Below are positions 7,413 to 17,071 of a DNA stretch of 55,428 bases, in pieces. Source of the DNA: Saprospiraceae bacterium (GTDB lineage: Bacteria; Bacteroidota; Bacteroidia; Chitinophagales; Saprospiraceae); NCBI GenBank assembly GCA_024103195.1, contig JAGFIW010000200.1, forward strand, positions 1 through 55,428, given 5' to 3'. The notes beneath the pieces were generated by a model that saw only the letters and a program-made list of their open reading frames with translations, was not told the DNA's origin and ran no database searches. How positions within the stretch are numbered: the first letter of the stretch is position 1; each line of letters opens with the position of its first letter. A program made the position numbers and the translations under genes.

Positions 7413-7736
7413 ATGGAGACAAATGAAGTACTAAGAAAATGCAAGAATGGACACAGGTTTAATAAAACATCAGACTGTCCGATTTGCCCAATTTGTGAAG
7501 AAGAACGGAAACCCAACGACCATTTCTTATCCTTACTTGGAGCACCTGCCAGAAGGGCGTTGGAAAGAGAAGGAATAACAACTTTGGAGAAACTGTCCAC
7601 CTTCAGTGAAAAGGAAATATTGACACTCCACGGGGTAGGCAAAAGCACCATGCCTATACTGCGAAAATTATTATTTGAAAACAAAATGTCCTTCAAAACA
7701 AAAAACATTCATTCACCAAAGGAAAATTTGAAATAA
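7413..7736 (+). CDS. Zinc-ribbon plus RpoA-CTD-like helix-hairpin-helix protein
   Basis: A 107-residue protein of two parts. Residues 10-28 contain C10, H14, C22, C25 and C28 (KCKNGHRF...CPICPIC), a probable zinc ribbon. Residues about 40-90 (LLGAPARRALEREGITTLEKLS...LTLHGVGKSTMPILRKLL) match the helix-hairpin-helix fold of the RNA polymerase alpha C-terminal domain. Small proteins of this design are frequent in Bacteroidota and are annotated as RNA polymerase alpha C-terminal-domain-like; their role is unknown. The gene is less GC-rich than its surroundings, which may mark recent acquisition. Confidence 0.75.
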   Translation: METNEVLRKCKNGHRFNKTSDCPICPICEEERKPNDHFLSLLGAPARRALEREGITTLEKLSTFSEKEILTLHGVGKSTMPILRKLLFENKMSFKTKNIHSPKENLK

Positions 7737-7933
7737 ACTTTGTAGATAGATTAATAACATCTATTACCAATTCAAGACAAATTCGCAACCTAAGAACTCT
7801 GCACAAATAATCTGATTTTCAATAGCATTGAGGCAATCGTAAATAGTTCATTGGCCAAATCCCTGCTTGCCTTTAGCTGAGAACTGTCAGGCAACACGAT
7901 GTCAACCCCTTGGAAACTTCAAACTAACAAACC

Positions 7934-9028
7934 ATGAAATTGCCTCTGATCCACAATTTGTGTATCCTGATTTTAATGACATCCTGTCATGGGCAGCCCC
8001 CTACGCCAACCACCAAATCCGAAGCACCATCCGTACCAACAGCAACAGGTGATACCACTAAAGCACTGAGTAACAACATCATGGTCATTCACCAGGACAG
8101 GAAAAACAATTACTGGTTTGGCAGCTGGCAGGAAGGTCTGTACAAGTACGACGGAAAATCCATCGTACACTTTACGACCAAAGACGGATTGCCCGACAAC
8201 AGGGTGGAAGAAATCAAAGAAGACGCTGAAGGGAACATTTATGTCAATACCCGTCAGGGATTGTGCCGTTATAACGGAAACGGTTTTTTAAAGTTGACCC
8301 CAACCATGCGCTTCAATGGTCAATGGACATCCCATCCGGTTGACCTGTGGTTCAAGAGTCTTGACTATTCAGGGTACATATACCGCTGGGATGGAAAGAA
8401 TCTGCACCTGCTGGAGTTCCCGAAATCCCAACTTGGTGAAGACTACATCCAAAAGCACCCCAATTATCCGAATCCCTATGCGGTTTACTGTATTTACAAA
8501 GACAGCCGGCAAAATATCTGGTTTGGTACGTCCACACTAGGTGTTTGTCGTTTTGACGGTGAATCATTTGACTGGATTTCAGAACAGGACGTGACGGAAA
8601 TACACGACGGACCTGCCAACGGCGTGCGTTCCATAGCAGAAGACAGCAATGGCGATTTTTGGTTCAACACCGCATGTCGATACACCGTTTACGGCCATCC
8701 TTCATCCGAGAATATCCACCCGGAAGCATCAACATTTTACCAACGAACCAAAAGCATAGGTTGTCTGGACGGGAAAAAGGATGGTGATCTGAATGAATAT
8801 TTGTCCATCATCAAAGACGACGACGACAACTTGTGGATGGCGACCTATTTGAACGGTGTTTGGAAGTATGACGGTAAAAAGATCCACCACTATCTGATTC
8901 AGGTCAATGACGCAAACATTCCTGTTTATTGCCTTTATAAAGACAATAATGGAGACATATGGTTGGGCACCCACGAAAACGGCGCATTCATGTTTAATGG
9001 TCAATCCTTTGACAAATTCACCCCTTGA
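7934..9028 (+). CDS. Lipoprotein with two-component-regulator propeller repeats
   Basis: A 364-residue lipoprotein; signal peptide with lipobox MTSC (cysteine 18). The body is made of propeller repeats of the Reg_prop type: YWFGSWQEGLYKYDGKS, IWFGTSTLGVCRFDGESF, LWMATYLNGVWKYDGKKI, IWLGTHENGAFMFNGQSF. Each has the W-G-T...G-V...D/N-G pattern. In Bacteroidota these repeats form the sensor part of hybrid two-component proteins or stand alone as here. No kinase or DNA-binding part is present. It is flanked by AT-richer intergenic DNA and no clear operon partner. Ligand unknown. Confidence 0.85.
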   Translation: MKLPLIHNLCILILMTSCHGQPPTPTTKSEAPSVPTATGDTTKALSNNIMVIHQDRKNNYWFGSWQEGLYKYDGKSIVHFTTKDGLPDNRVEEIKEDAEGNIYVNTRQGLCRYNGNGFLKLTPTMRFNGQWTSHPVDLWFKSLDYSGYIYRWDGKNLHLLEFPKSQLGEDYIQKHPNYPNPYAVYCIYKDSRQNIWFGTSTLGVCRFDGESFDWISEQDVTEIHDGPANGVRSIAEDSNGDFWFNTACRYTVYGHPSSENIHPEASTFYQRTKSIGCLDGKKDGDLNEYLSIIKDDDDNLWMATYLNGVWKYDGKKIHHYLIQVNDANIPVYCLYKDNNGDIWLGTHENGAFMFNGQSFDKFTP

Positions 9029-9208
9029 CAGACCACACTAACACGACCAGGGACATGGGCCATGCATCATGTCGGCGAGGTGAATGCCGAAGATTTGTGG
9101 CTCTTCATTACCTTCGTTCCAGCATCCCTTTTGACGCGAAATGATGCCCTGGCGCAACACCCCAAATTGATGCCAGCGCCCCCCTGCCAAAACACCACAA
9201 CATAAACC

Positions 9209-9748
9209 ATGCGAAAACTGTCCCTCTTCATAGCGACAAGCCTCGACGGCTACATCGCCAAACCCGATGATGATCTCAGCTTCCTGAAGTTGGTGGAAAA
9301 AGAAGGCGAAGACTATGGCTATGCCGATTTCACAGCCAGTGTCGACACCATCATTCTCGGCAGAAAAACTTACGATTATGTGCGGAGAGAAATCGGGGCA
9401 TCCCACTACGACAACGGTCAGAGAGATGTGTATGTCATCACAAGGACGGAACATCCCAGATCGGGAAAAACCATATTTTACAACGGAAATCCGAGCGAAT
9501 TGGTACGGCGACTGAAATCGGAAAACGGGAAGACCATCTATTGCGACGGAGGTGCCGAAATCATCCATGAACTGCTGCAGCATGACCTGGTAGACGAATT
9601 CATCATCTCCGTCATTCCCGTCCTGGTGGGTGGCGGAACGAGACTATTCAAGGATGGCAGACCGGAACAAACGCTGGAACTGGTGCGCGCTCAATCCTTC
9701 GAAACAGGATTGACCCAATTGCATTACCTTCGAAAAAGGAAACCATGA
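9209..9748 (+). CDS. Dihydrofolate reductase family (RibD C-terminal-like) protein
   Basis: A 179-residue cytosolic protein of the DHFR/RibD-C fold. The start MRKLSLFIATSLDGYIAKPDDDLSFL is the family signature, and later TIILGRKTYDY, YCDGGAEIIHELL and VLVGGGTRLF are the NADPH-binding and core motifs. Proteins of this stand-alone type are widespread (YyaP/YwjB-like); they are not the housekeeping FolA, and substrates are mostly unknown. It stands alone between two accessory genes, with an inverted repeat just after its stop. Confidence 0.88.
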   Translation: MRKLSLFIATSLDGYIAKPDDDLSFLKLVEKEGEDYGYADFTASVDTIILGRKTYDYVRREIGASHYDNGQRDVYVITRTEHPRSGKTIFYNGNPSELVRRLKSENGKTIYCDGGAEIIHELLQHDLVDEFIISVIPVLVGGGTRLFKDGRPEQTLELVRAQSFETGLTQLHYLRKRKP

Positions 9749-9756
9749 GGCAGGAC

Positions 9757-9779
9757 CGGCCATATGACTCGGATGGCCG
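9757..9779 (+). terminator. Possible hairpin terminator
   Basis: CGGCCAT (9757-9763) pairs with ATGGCCG (9773-9779) around a 9-base loop, 9 bases after the stop of the DHFR-like gene. There is no T tract directly after, so this is weak. Confidence 0.35.
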
Positions 9780-9868
9780 TCACCAGGCCGCTGTAAAAAA
9801 TCCGTAGACCAATTTGATGCCTAACAACCTGTCAATCCCTCCATTAACATTCAACCATTTCAGGAACC

Positions 9869-10345
9869 ATGCACACTCAAAAAATTACACCCTGTCTGTG
9901 GGTGGAAAAGGATGCCAAAGCGGTCGCGGAATACTATCTGTCCATTTTCAGGGATGGGCGACTCAAAGACTATCGCTCCTTTGAAAACATGCCGGATGCG
10001 GAGGGTAACGGCCAGGACAACAGTTTCGAAACCGCGGTGATGGAACTCGCCGGTGTGGAATTTTCCATCCTCGCCGCGGGACCCATGTTCAAATTCAATG
10101 AAGCCATTTCCCTCGTCATCAACTGCAAAGATCAGGAGGAGGTGGACTACTATTGGGAAGCGCTGACCTCCAACGGCGGCGAGGAAGGCCCTTGCGGGTG
10201 GTGCAAGGACAAGTATGGCTTATCTTGGCAAGTCGTGCCCGTTGCCTACTTTGACCTTATCCACCACAGCGATCCAGCCGTCCGGGAAAAAGCCATAAAA
10301 AACACGTTTACTCAAAAGAAATTGATCCTGTCTGAACTCCAATAA
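9869..10345 (+). CDS. PhnB-like VOC-family protein
   Basis: A 158-residue protein of the vicinal-oxygen-chelate fold, PhnB/3-demethylubiquinone methyltransferase-like subgroup. The family signature is seen at the start (ITPCLWVEKDAKAVAEYYLSIF), with VMELAGVEFSILAAGP in the middle. Near the end are CGWCKDKYGLSWQVVP and a C-terminal helix. These proteins are common single-gene accessories and their reactions are mostly unassigned. The spacing to both neighbours exceeds 100 bases, so it is probably transcribed alone. Confidence 0.88.
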   Translation: MHTQKITPCLWVEKDAKAVAEYYLSIFRDGRLKDYRSFENMPDAEGNGQDNSFETAVMELAGVEFSILAAGPMFKFNEAISLVINCKDQEEVDYYWEALTSNGGEEGPCGWCKDKYGLSWQVVPVAYFDLIHHSDPAVREKAIKNTFTQKKLILSELQ

Positions 10346-10513
10346 ATCTGTCTTTATCCGGTGTCACACTCCTGCGTACGCTGACCTTTCGCTCACATGA
10401 TGAAGCGCAATCCTCATCCACATCGCAAATGGGAGCAGGATGAGGTGGCCGCAGCGGGCTGACGCCGCGATCAGGATTAATCCCGTGTCATCCATTTACA
10501 TAATGACCTATCG

Positions 10514-10810
10514 ATGGAAGCACAGAAAATCCAACTCCTCCACCCCCGGGGAAAGAAAGCTGTCCGCATCAACGGAGACATTTATGCAAGGCTGAAAACA
10601 GCCATCATTCATTTTCTCTCTGAAAAAAAAGGGGCTACATTCTCCGAAATGACCTTAGCCATCGACCGACATTTTGTGGACGAAAAGGTGCCATTTGAAG
10701 GCTCGTTGACCTGGTATCTGGAATGGGTAAAACTGGACCTCGAAGCGCGCCACCTCATCGCACGTGTTCCCAAAACATCGCCTCAACTTTATGTGTTATC
10801 AAAAGGATGA
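10514..10810 (+). CDS. Small conserved hypothetical protein (DUF6958-like)
   Basis: A 98-residue soluble protein, predicted mostly helical with a final strand pair. Features: basic N-terminal segment (LLHPRGKKAVRINGDIYARLK), then AIIHFLSEKKGATFSEMTLAID, and a C-terminal half with WYLEWVKLDLEARHLIARV. I think it resembles the DUF6958 family, with limited certainty. The winged-helix-like layout would fit a small DNA-binding or accessory protein. It lies 61 bases before the AraC regulator gene, perhaps in the same transcript. Confidence 0.6.
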   Translation: MEAQKIQLLHPRGKKAVRINGDIYARLKTAIIHFLSEKKGATFSEMTLAIDRHFVDEKVPFEGSLTWYLEWVKLDLEARHLIARVPKTSPQLYVLSKG

Positions 10811-10871
10811 GCGCCGGAAATGCATCAGAAAAACACGTGGGAATATCCCCACCGCCTGAACGCGGAATGCT

Positions 10872-11702
10872 ATGAATACCCTGTTTCACCTCTTCAAGGT
10901 TGGTCCAGGGGAGGCCCGTCAGATCAGTGCCTCTCCGGATGAACCTCATCAGCATGACTACGAGGAGCTGATCATCGGGGTACAGGGCCGGTTGGAGCAT
11001 TTCATCGATTTCAAAACCACCACAATCGAAGCCCCACTGGTCAGCTTTGTCACCAAAGGGAAAGTGCACCGTGCCATACCCAAGGTCCTCAAGGGTCAAT
11101 GCGACATGTGGGTACTGCGATTCAAAAGCGAATTCATCCCCGATACTACTTTCCAACTGTATGCTTTCTACCATGACCACGCGACCCTCAAGATACAGGG
11201 AGGCCCCTGCTTTGACCGGCTGATCACTCTCTGTGAAATCATGCATGCCGAAATGCAGCAGCAAAATCCCGATTTGGCGGTCGTGAAACATCTGCTGAGC
11301 GCCTTGTTCATCATGGTGGAATCGGAGCGAAACAAAATGACCCCGCAATCATCCGGATGGGTCAACAACCAAAATACCACCCTGCTCAGCTTTCTTAAAA
11401 TTCTCGAAGAAAATTACCAAAGGCCAGTCGGCGTTGATTTCTACGCGGAGAAACTGTTCATGTCCTCCCGCAATCTCAACCTGATCTGTAAAAACATCCT
11501 CCATCAAACCGTGACCGAGATCATTGAAACCCGCAAGCTGATTGAGGCCAAAAACCAGTTGACATACACCGACAAGCAGATCTCCGAAATCGGTTTTGAC
11601 CTGGGCTACAACGAAAAAGGGTACTTCGCCCACGTTTTCAAAAAACGCACCGGTCAAACACCCACTGAGTTTCGGGAGGAGATGCAAAGATTGATTTCCT
11701 GA
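10872..11702 (+). CDS. AraC-family transcriptional regulator
   Basis: A 276-residue regulator. The N-terminal half is a cupin-like effector domain (HQHDYEELIIGVQGRLEHFID is the metal/ligand strand). The C-terminal ~100 residues hold two helix-turn-helix units, ending with the signature KQISEIGFDLGYNEKGYFA and the FKKRTGQTPTEFR tail. The next genes (YceI, SDR, copper ATPase, dioxygenase, channel) run the same way and are plausible targets; this is inferred from position only. The effector is unknown. Confidence 0.92.
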   Translation: MNTLFHLFKVGPGEARQISASPDEPHQHDYEELIIGVQGRLEHFIDFKTTTIEAPLVSFVTKGKVHRAIPKVLKGQCDMWVLRFKSEFIPDTTFQLYAFYHDHATLKIQGGPCFDRLITLCEIMHAEMQQQNPDLAVVKHLLSALFIMVESERNKMTPQSSGWVNNQNTTLLSFLKILEENYQRPVGVDFYAEKLFMSSRNLNLICKNILHQTVTEIIETRKLIEAKNQLTYTDKQISEIGFDLGYNEKGYFAHVFKKRTGQTPTEFREEMQRLIS

Positions 11703-11798
11703 TTTTACAACTCATTGTCCGAATTATGTAACCTTTCTCCTTGCCAATGACCGCACCTTTGCATTGTCAAACTTATTCATCACCAATTTTCAACGACA

Positions 11799-12350
11799 AT
11801 GCAAACAACAGCCACAGCGGCGCCCAAAGCCGCCACAAAATGGGTCCTGGACCCTTCCCACAGCGAACTCTCCTTCAGGGTAAGGCACATGATGATTGCC
11901 CATGTGAAAGGGGAGTTCCGGAATTTCAAGGTGGAAGTGGAGAATGCCGACCTCTTCCGGTCGCCGATCAGGGTCACCATAGACCCCGCTTCCATCCACA
12001 CCAACAATGAACAAAGGGATGCCCACCTGAAGTCTGCCGACTTTTTTGATGTGGACAACCACCCGGTCATCACCTTTGAAGGTGAAACACTGCACCCCCA
12101 TAAAGACGGATATATCCTCAAAGGTCTTTTGGCCATCAAGGGAATCCGCAAAGTGGTTGACCTCTCCATCGGATTTGGCGGCATCAGCAAGGACCCCTGG
12201 GGAAATGAAAAGGCCGGATTTTCAATCGAGGCGACCATCAACCGCAAAGACTGGGGCCTCAACTGGAACGCCGCCCTGGAAACCGGCGGAGTGTTGGTCA
12301 GCGATGAGGTGAAAATCTCTGGAGACATCCAATTTTCAAAACAATCCTAA
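11799..12350 (+). CDS. YceI-family lipocalin-like protein (no signal peptide)
   Basis: A 183-residue protein of the YceI family, extended beta-barrels that bind polyprenyl chains. The family opening KWVLDPSHSELSFRVRHMMI is seen at residue ~13, followed by GEFRNFKVEVE, HLKSADFFDVDNHPVITFEG and NRKDWGLNWN. Many YceI proteins are exported, but this one begins MQTTATAAPKAATK and shows no signal peptide, so it is probably cytosolic. It is followed after 11 bases by the SDR gene. A promoter-like CACCTTTG lies at 11754-11761. Confidence 0.92.
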   Translation: MQTTATAAPKAATKWVLDPSHSELSFRVRHMMIAHVKGEFRNFKVEVENADLFRSPIRVTIDPASIHTNNEQRDAHLKSADFFDVDNHPVITFEGETLHPHKDGYILKGLLAIKGIRKVVDLSIGFGGISKDPWGNEKAGFSIEATINRKDWGLNWNAALETGGVLVSDEVKISGDIQFSKQS

Positions 12351-12361
12351 AATCTGACATC

Positions 12362-13144
12362 ATGAAAAACAAAGTCATTATCATTACAGGGGCCGGTATG
12401 GGTCTCGGACTGGCTGCCGCCAGGGAATTGGCATCTGCAGGAGCCCACCTGTTGCTTGTTGACTACAACGAGAAGAGTCTGGCGGACGCCAGGTCGCAAT
12501 TGGGAAAAGAATTCCCCAATGCCAAAATTGCGACTTTCGTAGCCGACGTGTCCCAAGAAACACAAGTGAAAAACTATGTGGATGAAGCGGTCAAAATATT
12601 CGGACGGATCGACGGGCTCTACAATAATGCCGGCATCGAAGGCCGGCAGGCCAGCATCACCGAGTACGATGTCAACATTTTCAAAAAAGTCATTGACATC
12701 AATCTCATGGGTGTGTATTACGGTATGCGCTATGTGATCCCGGTGATGCAAGAGCAAAAGTACGGTCGTATCGTCAACGTGGCCTCCGTGGGCGGCATTC
12801 GTGGCGTCCTCCACCAGGTGCCTTATGTGGCCAGCAAACACGCGGTCTCGGGCATGACCAAAAATGCCGCTCTGGAATACGGTAAAGACGGCATCCTGAC
12901 CAATGCCATCGCGCCCGGCGCCATCCTCACACCCATGGTGGCGGAAGCGTTCCGGCAAGTCAATCCCGCCGATCCCAAGGCGGCGGAGACGGAGTACGCG
13001 CAACGTAACCCCACCCGACGCCTGGGTCAACCCCATGAGGTCGCCAAACTGGTCACCTTCCTGCTCAGTGAAAACAACGGATATGTGAGCGGCCAAACCA
13101 TCGCCATAGATGGGGGCGAATCCAACATGTACGGCAACTCCTGA
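12362..13144 (+). CDS. Short-chain dehydrogenase/reductase (SDR)
   Basis: A 260-residue classical SDR. The nucleotide-binding motif TGAGMGLGLA lies at residues 9-18, D62 is at the adenine pocket, and the NNAG motif is at 88-91. The catalytic residues S142, Y155 and K159 (YVASK) are all present, and the tail contains SGQTIAIDGG. It should oxidise or reduce an alcohol/carbonyl with NAD(P); the substrate cannot be predicted. D34 after the second strand (LLVDYNE) favours NAD over NADP. It is 11 bases downstream of the YceI gene and ends at a good terminator-like hairpin. Confidence 0.93.
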   Translation: MKNKVIIITGAGMGLGLAAARELASAGAHLLLVDYNEKSLADARSQLGKEFPNAKIATFVADVSQETQVKNYVDEAVKIFGRIDGLYNNAGIEGRQASITEYDVNIFKKVIDINLMGVYYGMRYVIPVMQEQKYGRIVNVASVGGIRGVLHQVPYVASKHAVSGMTKNAALEYGKDGILTNAIAPGAILTPMVAEAFRQVNPADPKAAETEYAQRNPTRRLGQPHEVAKLVTFLLSENNGYVSGQTIAIDGGESNMYGNS

Positions 13145-13189
13145 TATAAGGCCCGATGAAACCCGGCTATTATCCCCTCAAACAACTGC

Positions 13190-13235
13190 AAAAGACAGCC
13201 GATCCTGGTCCCGGCAGACTGGTCGGCCGTCTTTT
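13190..13235 (+). terminator. Terminator-like hairpin after the SDR gene
   Basis: AAAAGAC-A-GCCGA (13190-13202) pairs with TCGGC-C-GTCTTTT (13223-13235), a 12-bp stem with one mismatch, with A and T runs flanking. The T run closes the stem as in bidirectional intrinsic terminators. It separates the YceI/SDR transcript from the copper ATPase operon. Confidence 0.65.
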
Positions 13236-13407
13236 CGGTTCCGTCAGTCACCCAAACCTCCGAAACCCCAAAACCCTATACGCTCCGGGTCTCATCGTAG
13301 AGACCTGTACCTTTCACCTATTGACATGGCCATCCCTCCCTCCGCATGAACAACGAAAATCCGTTTATCCAAACATACTGATGCCCATCGGATAACCGTC
13401 AAGAATC

Positions 13408-15417
13408 ATGGACCATTCGCACCATCACTCCGGACACAATCAAATCTCCCCTTCCGACCCGCACACGGGCCCTAAAGGGCACGACAAACATGAAGGTCAT
13501 CATGTGGATGCTTTCCGGAAACGTTTCATCATTTCTGCCCTTGTGTCGGTGCCCGTACTGGCATTATCTCCCATGATCCAGAAATGGACGGGGATTGAAT
13601 TTTCTTTTCGCGGCGACGAATACCTGTTGGCGCTACTGTCCACGTTTGTCTTCTTCTATGGCGGTCATCCGTTTTTGGTTGGGATGGTCCGTGAAATAAA
13701 AGCAAACGCCATTGGGATGATGACCCTGATTGGTGTCGCCATCACGGTGGCATGGGCCTATAGTGTGGCCATCACTGCGGGATTGCCCGGCATGGATTTT
13801 TATTGGGAACTGGTCACCCTGGTCGTCATCATGCTCATCGGTCACTACCTGGAAATGAAATCCGTTATAGGCGCCTCGCGCTCCCTGGAAATGCTGGTCA
13901 GCATGTTGCCGGCCACGGCCCATCATGTGGTGGATGGCCACATCCACGATATGCCGGTCAGCCAACTCCAACCCGGCGATTTGATCATGGTAAAACCCGG
14001 AGAAAAAATTCCGGTGGACGGCGTGGTGACGGAAGGTGAAAGCCATGTGGACGAAAGCATGTTGACGGGTGAAAGCAAGCCGGTCAAAAAAACCGCGGGC
14101 AGCAAAGCCATTGGTGGCGCGGTCAACCACCATGGCGTATTGAAGCTGCAAGTCACTCACACAGGAAAAGACAGTTACCTCAGCAAGGTGGTCAAAATGG
14201 TGGAAGACGCACAAAAGGTAAAATCCAAAACCCAAAATTTTGCGGACAGGGCTGCAAAGATTCTGACGTTTGTCGCCCTCGGCGGAGGCATGATCACACT
14301 ATTCATTTGGCTCCTCCTGGGTCATCCTTTTGTATTTGCGCTGGAACGAATGGTGTCAGTCATGGTCATTTCCTGTCCTCATGCGTTAGGACTGGCCGTT
14401 CCTCTGGTAGTTTCCATTTCGACAGCCATCGCCGCACGTAAAGGTCTTTTGATCCGCAACCGCACAGCTTTCGAAAATGCTCGTCTGATCACCACCATTG
14501 TTTTCGACAAAACGGGCACCCTGACCGAAGGCGCTCATGAATGGCAGGACACCGTTGTCCTGGACACTCGTTATAGCGGGCAGGAATTGCTCAGACTGGC
14601 GGCCGGACTGGAACAACATTCGGAGCATTATATCGCGGCGGGCATCATGAAAAAAGCAACGGAAGGTCAACTGGCCATTCCCAAGGCGGAAGGCTTCCGA
14701 TATTTGCCGGGGATGGGACTGGAAGGCCGCGTGGATGGCAAAGATGTCAAAGTGGTGGGTCCCAATTATTTCAAGCAAAACAATATGGATCCCGAAATCC
14801 CGCATCCCCTTCCGGAAGGCACGATTGTCCACGTGCTGATCGAAGAAAAACCGGCCGGATATTTCGTGTTTGCGGACCGTATCAGGGAGGGATCGGCGGA
14901 CGCCATCCGCACACTGAAAAAATCTGGAATAAGAAATCTCCTGCTGACCGGTGACAATGAAAACACGGCCAGAAATGTCAGTGCCAAACTGCAAATGGAT
15001 GGCTACCTGGCCAATGTGCTGCCGCATGAAAAGCAGGAGAAAATCAGGGAGCTCCAGGACAAGGGTGAATTTGTGGCCATGACCGGCGATGGCGTCAATG
15101 ATGCTCCTGCGCTGGCGCAGGCGGATATCGGTATCGCCGTCGGATCGGGGACGGATGTAGCCGCAGAAACGGCGGACATCATCCTGGTGAATTCCGACCC
15201 GAGGGATATTGCCGGCATGATGCTTTTTGGAAAAGCCACTTACCGGAAAATGATCCAAAACCTGTGGTGGGCCGCCGGATACAACATAATGGCCATCCCG
15301 GTGGCCGCGGGCCTCCTGTACCCCTGGGGCATCTTGCTCAGTCCGGCCGCAGGTGCCGTCCTGATGAGCCTGAGTACCATTATTGTCGCCGTCAATGCCA
15401 AACTCCTCAAAGCCTGA
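13408..15417 (+). CDS. copB: CopB-type copper/silver P-type ATPase
   Basis: A 669-residue heavy-metal P1B ATPase. The N-terminus is histidine-rich ([10 protein letters not shown], later [14 protein letters not shown]) and lacks a heavy-metal-associated CxxC domain. The intramembrane motif is CPH (C323-P324-H325) rather than CPC, which defines the CopB/P1B-3 subgroup. D367 in DKTGTLTEG is phosphorylated; TGES in the actuator domain and [10 protein letters not shown] in the hinge are intact. It should export Cu or Ag from the cytosol. It is the first gene of a tight run: the dioxygenase gene starts 2 bases after its stop. Confidence 0.93.
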   Translation: MDHSHHHSGHNQISPSDPHTGPKGHDKHEGHHVDAFRKRFIISALVSVPVLALSPMIQKWTGIEFSFRGDEYLLALLSTFVFFYGGHPFLVGMVREIKANAIGMMTLIGVAITVAWAYSVAITAGLPGMDFYWELVTLVVIMLIGHYLEMKSVIGASRSLEMLVSMLPATAHHVVDGHIHDMPVSQLQPGDLIMVKPGEKIPVDGVVTEGESHVDESMLTGESKPVKKTAGSKAIGGAVNHHGVLKLQVTHTGKDSYLSKVVKMVEDAQKVKSKTQNFADRAAKILTFVALGGGMITLFIWLLLGHPFVFALERMVSVMVISCPHALGLAVPLVVSISTAIAARKGLLIRNRTAFENARLITTIVFDKTGTLTEGAHEWQDTVVLDTRYSGQELLRLAAGLEQHSEHYIAAGIMKKATEGQLAIPKAEGFRYLPGMGLEGRVDGKDVKVVGPNYFKQNNMDPEIPHPLPEGTIVHVLIEEKPAGYFVFADRIREGSADAIRTLKKSGIRNLLLTGDNENTARNVSAKLQMDGYLANVLPHEKQEKIRELQDKGEFVAMTGDGVNDAPALAQADIGIAVGSGTDVAAETADIILVNSDPRDIAGMMLFGKATYRKMIQNLWWAAGYNIMAIPVAAGLLYPWGILLSPAAGAVLMSLSTIIVAVNAKLLKA

Positions 15418-15419
15418 CC

Positions 15420-16307
15420 ATGCACAGAAAAACCTTTCTGCAATCACTGGCCACCATCGCCATCACACCATCCATCGTCATGAAACTTCAAGACCTCGGC
15501 CAACTGACCCATACGCTGGCTCCCACCCCCACCATGCCGGTTCTTTTTCTGGGACATGGCAGCCCCATGAATGCCATTGAAGAAAATGAATTCGTCGAAG
15601 GATTCCGAAAAATTGCCAATGAAATTCCCAAACCCAATGCCATCCTGTGTGTCTCGGCGCATTGGGAAACACGTGGCACCCATGTGACCGCCATGGAAAA
15701 ACCGGCTACCATACATGACTTTGGTGGATTTCCGAAAGAATTATTTGACGTGCAATATCCCGCACCCGGAAGTCCAGAACTTGCGCAAACCACCCGCACC
15801 CTTATCACGCAGACCGATGTGGGGCTGGACCATAGCTGGGGGCTTGACCACGGTGCGTGGAGCGTCATCAAACACCTTTACCCGAATGCGGATGTTCCGG
15901 TCATCCAGATGAGTCTGGATTACACCCGGACACCGCGGTTCCACTACGAATTGGGACAGGAGTTAAAATCTCTTCGGGAAAAAGGTGTATTGATTATCGG
16001 CAGCGGAAATTTGGTCCACAACCTGAGGATGGTGGCCTGGGACAAACTGAATGCCCCCGGATACGGATTTGACTGGGCCCTGGAGGCCCGAGAAAAAATG
16101 AACCACTTTATTTTGAGTGGCGACCACGATGCGCTGATCAACTACAAGTCGCATGGCAGGGCATTCGAACTGGCCATCCCTACACCGGAACATTATCTGC
16201 CATTGCTGTACAGTATGGCACTCGCCGGAAAAAAGGAGAATGTGCGCTTGTTCAACGACAAACCACTGGCGGGATCGCTTACCATGACATCCGTATTGAT
16301 CGGATAA
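15420..16307 (+). CDS. Class III extradiol (DODA-type, YgiD-like) dioxygenase
   Basis: A 295-residue protein; after an N-terminal extension, residues ~39 onward follow the 4,5-DOPA extradiol dioxygenase family: VLFLGHGSPMNA (H46), CVSAHWETRG, GLDHGAWSVIKHLYP, and GSGNLVHNLR. These histidines are the expected metal ligands. The extension MHRKTFLQSLATIAITPSIV resembles an export signal with a weak twin-arginine-like RK pair, so it may be exported, unlike cytosolic YgiD. The start at 15420 lies 2 bases after copB. Whether it acts on DOPA or another catechol is unknown. Confidence 0.88.
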   Translation: MHRKTFLQSLATIAITPSIVMKLQDLGQLTHTLAPTPTMPVLFLGHGSPMNAIEENEFVEGFRKIANEIPKPNAILCVSAHWETRGTHVTAMEKPATIHDFGGFPKELFDVQYPAPGSPELAQTTRTLITQTDVGLDHSWGLDHGAWSVIKHLYPNADVPVIQMSLDYTRTPRFHYELGQELKSLREKGVLIIGSGNLVHNLRMVAWDKLNAPGYGFDWALEAREKMNHFILSGDHDALINYKSHGRAFELAIPTPEHYLPLLYSMALAGKKENVRLFNDKPLAGSLTMTSVLIG

Positions 16308-16315
16308 ATTCATCT

Positions 16316-16963
16316 TTGAACACCATGCTTCCCAATCTCACTTTCCTGCTGGACATTCTGGGAACATTCGCCTTTGCCGTCAGCGGAATAAGGGCTGCCT
16401 CCCGCCGGCAAATCGACTGGTTTGGCGCCTACATCATTGGCCTGGTGACAGCCATCGGAGGAGGCACCATGCGGGATTTGCTCCTGGGGGTACCACCCTT
16501 CTGGATGACCGATGCCAAATATTTCCTCACGACAGGCTTTGCGCTCATTGCCACCTTAAGGTTCAAAGTACAACTTGTCCATCAAGGCAAGGCCCTGCTC
16601 GTTTTTGACACCATTGGACTGGGATTGTTCACCGTAGTGGGTATCACCAAAAGCATGGATGCCGGTCTCGCCCCCTGGGTATGTATTGTTATGGGTACCA
16701 TTACGGGATCTCTGGGCGGCGTCATCAGGGACGTTCTGCTGAACGATATTCCCCTCATTTTCCGCCGGGACATTTACGCGCTGGCGTGCGTAGTGGGAGG
16801 CGCTGTCTATTTTTTGTGTCTGTTCCTGTCTCTGCCGGATGGCGTCACCGAAATCGTGGCCGCCCTGACCGTCATTGTCATACGATGGGCCGCCATCAGG
16901 TTTCACATTCATTTGCCCCAATTGCAACCCATGCCCAACGAATCTGGCGACACGGAGCCATGA
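16316..16963 (+). CDS. TRIC-type (YadS/UPF0126) cation channel family protein
   Basis: A 215-residue membrane protein with about seven hydrophobic segments in two homologous halves. The first half has LDILGTFAFAVSGIRAA and GGGTMRDLLLG; the second has FDTIGLGLFTVVGI and GSLGGVIRDVLLN. This duplicated G-G-x-x-R-D pattern is the signature of prokaryotic trimeric intracellular cation channels. It follows the dioxygenase gene by 8 bases and probably ends the copB operon. Its physiological role in this operon is unknown. Confidence 0.9.
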   Translation: MNTMLPNLTFLLDILGTFAFAVSGIRAASRRQIDWFGAYIIGLVTAIGGGTMRDLLLGVPPFWMTDAKYFLTTGFALIATLRFKVQLVHQGKALLVFDTIGLGLFTVVGITKSMDAGLAPWVCIVMGTITGSLGGVIRDVLLNDIPLIFRRDIYALACVVGGAVYFLCLFLSLPDGVTEIVAALTVIVIRWAAIRFHIHLPQLQPMPNESGDTEP

Positions 16964-17020
16964 ACGCTTGCGTATCGCTTACCTCCGCCATTCTATTATG
17001 TAGGATAATTGTCTGATTTA

Positions 17021-17058
17021 ATCCATTTTTTTAAAGTGTAAACACTTCATCAATGGAT
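17021..17058. promoter_or_regulatory. Nested dyad upstream of the HTH gene (candidate operator)
   Basis: The 14-bp palindrome AAGTGTAAACACTT (17034-17047) lies within an outer inverted repeat ATCCAT (17021-17026)/ATGGAT (17053-17058). The dyad is AT-rich and ends 13 bases upstream of the HTH regulator start at 17072, a typical autoregulatory site. A related half-site (TTACACTTCATG) occurs just before the next gene. Confidence 0.5.
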
Positions 17059-17071
17059 AAAATATGATTTA

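Noticed and set aside
9029..9208. Gene remnant between the propeller lipoprotein and the DHFR-like gene
   Set aside because: Sequence gives no recognisable protein fragment in any frame and no repeat boundaries, so no pseudogene is claimed.
13156..13395. Possible 79-residue plus-strand gene between the SDR gene and copB
   Set aside because: It spans the terminator hairpin at 13190-13235, has no recognisable motif or hydrophobic pattern and reads like non-coding sequence.
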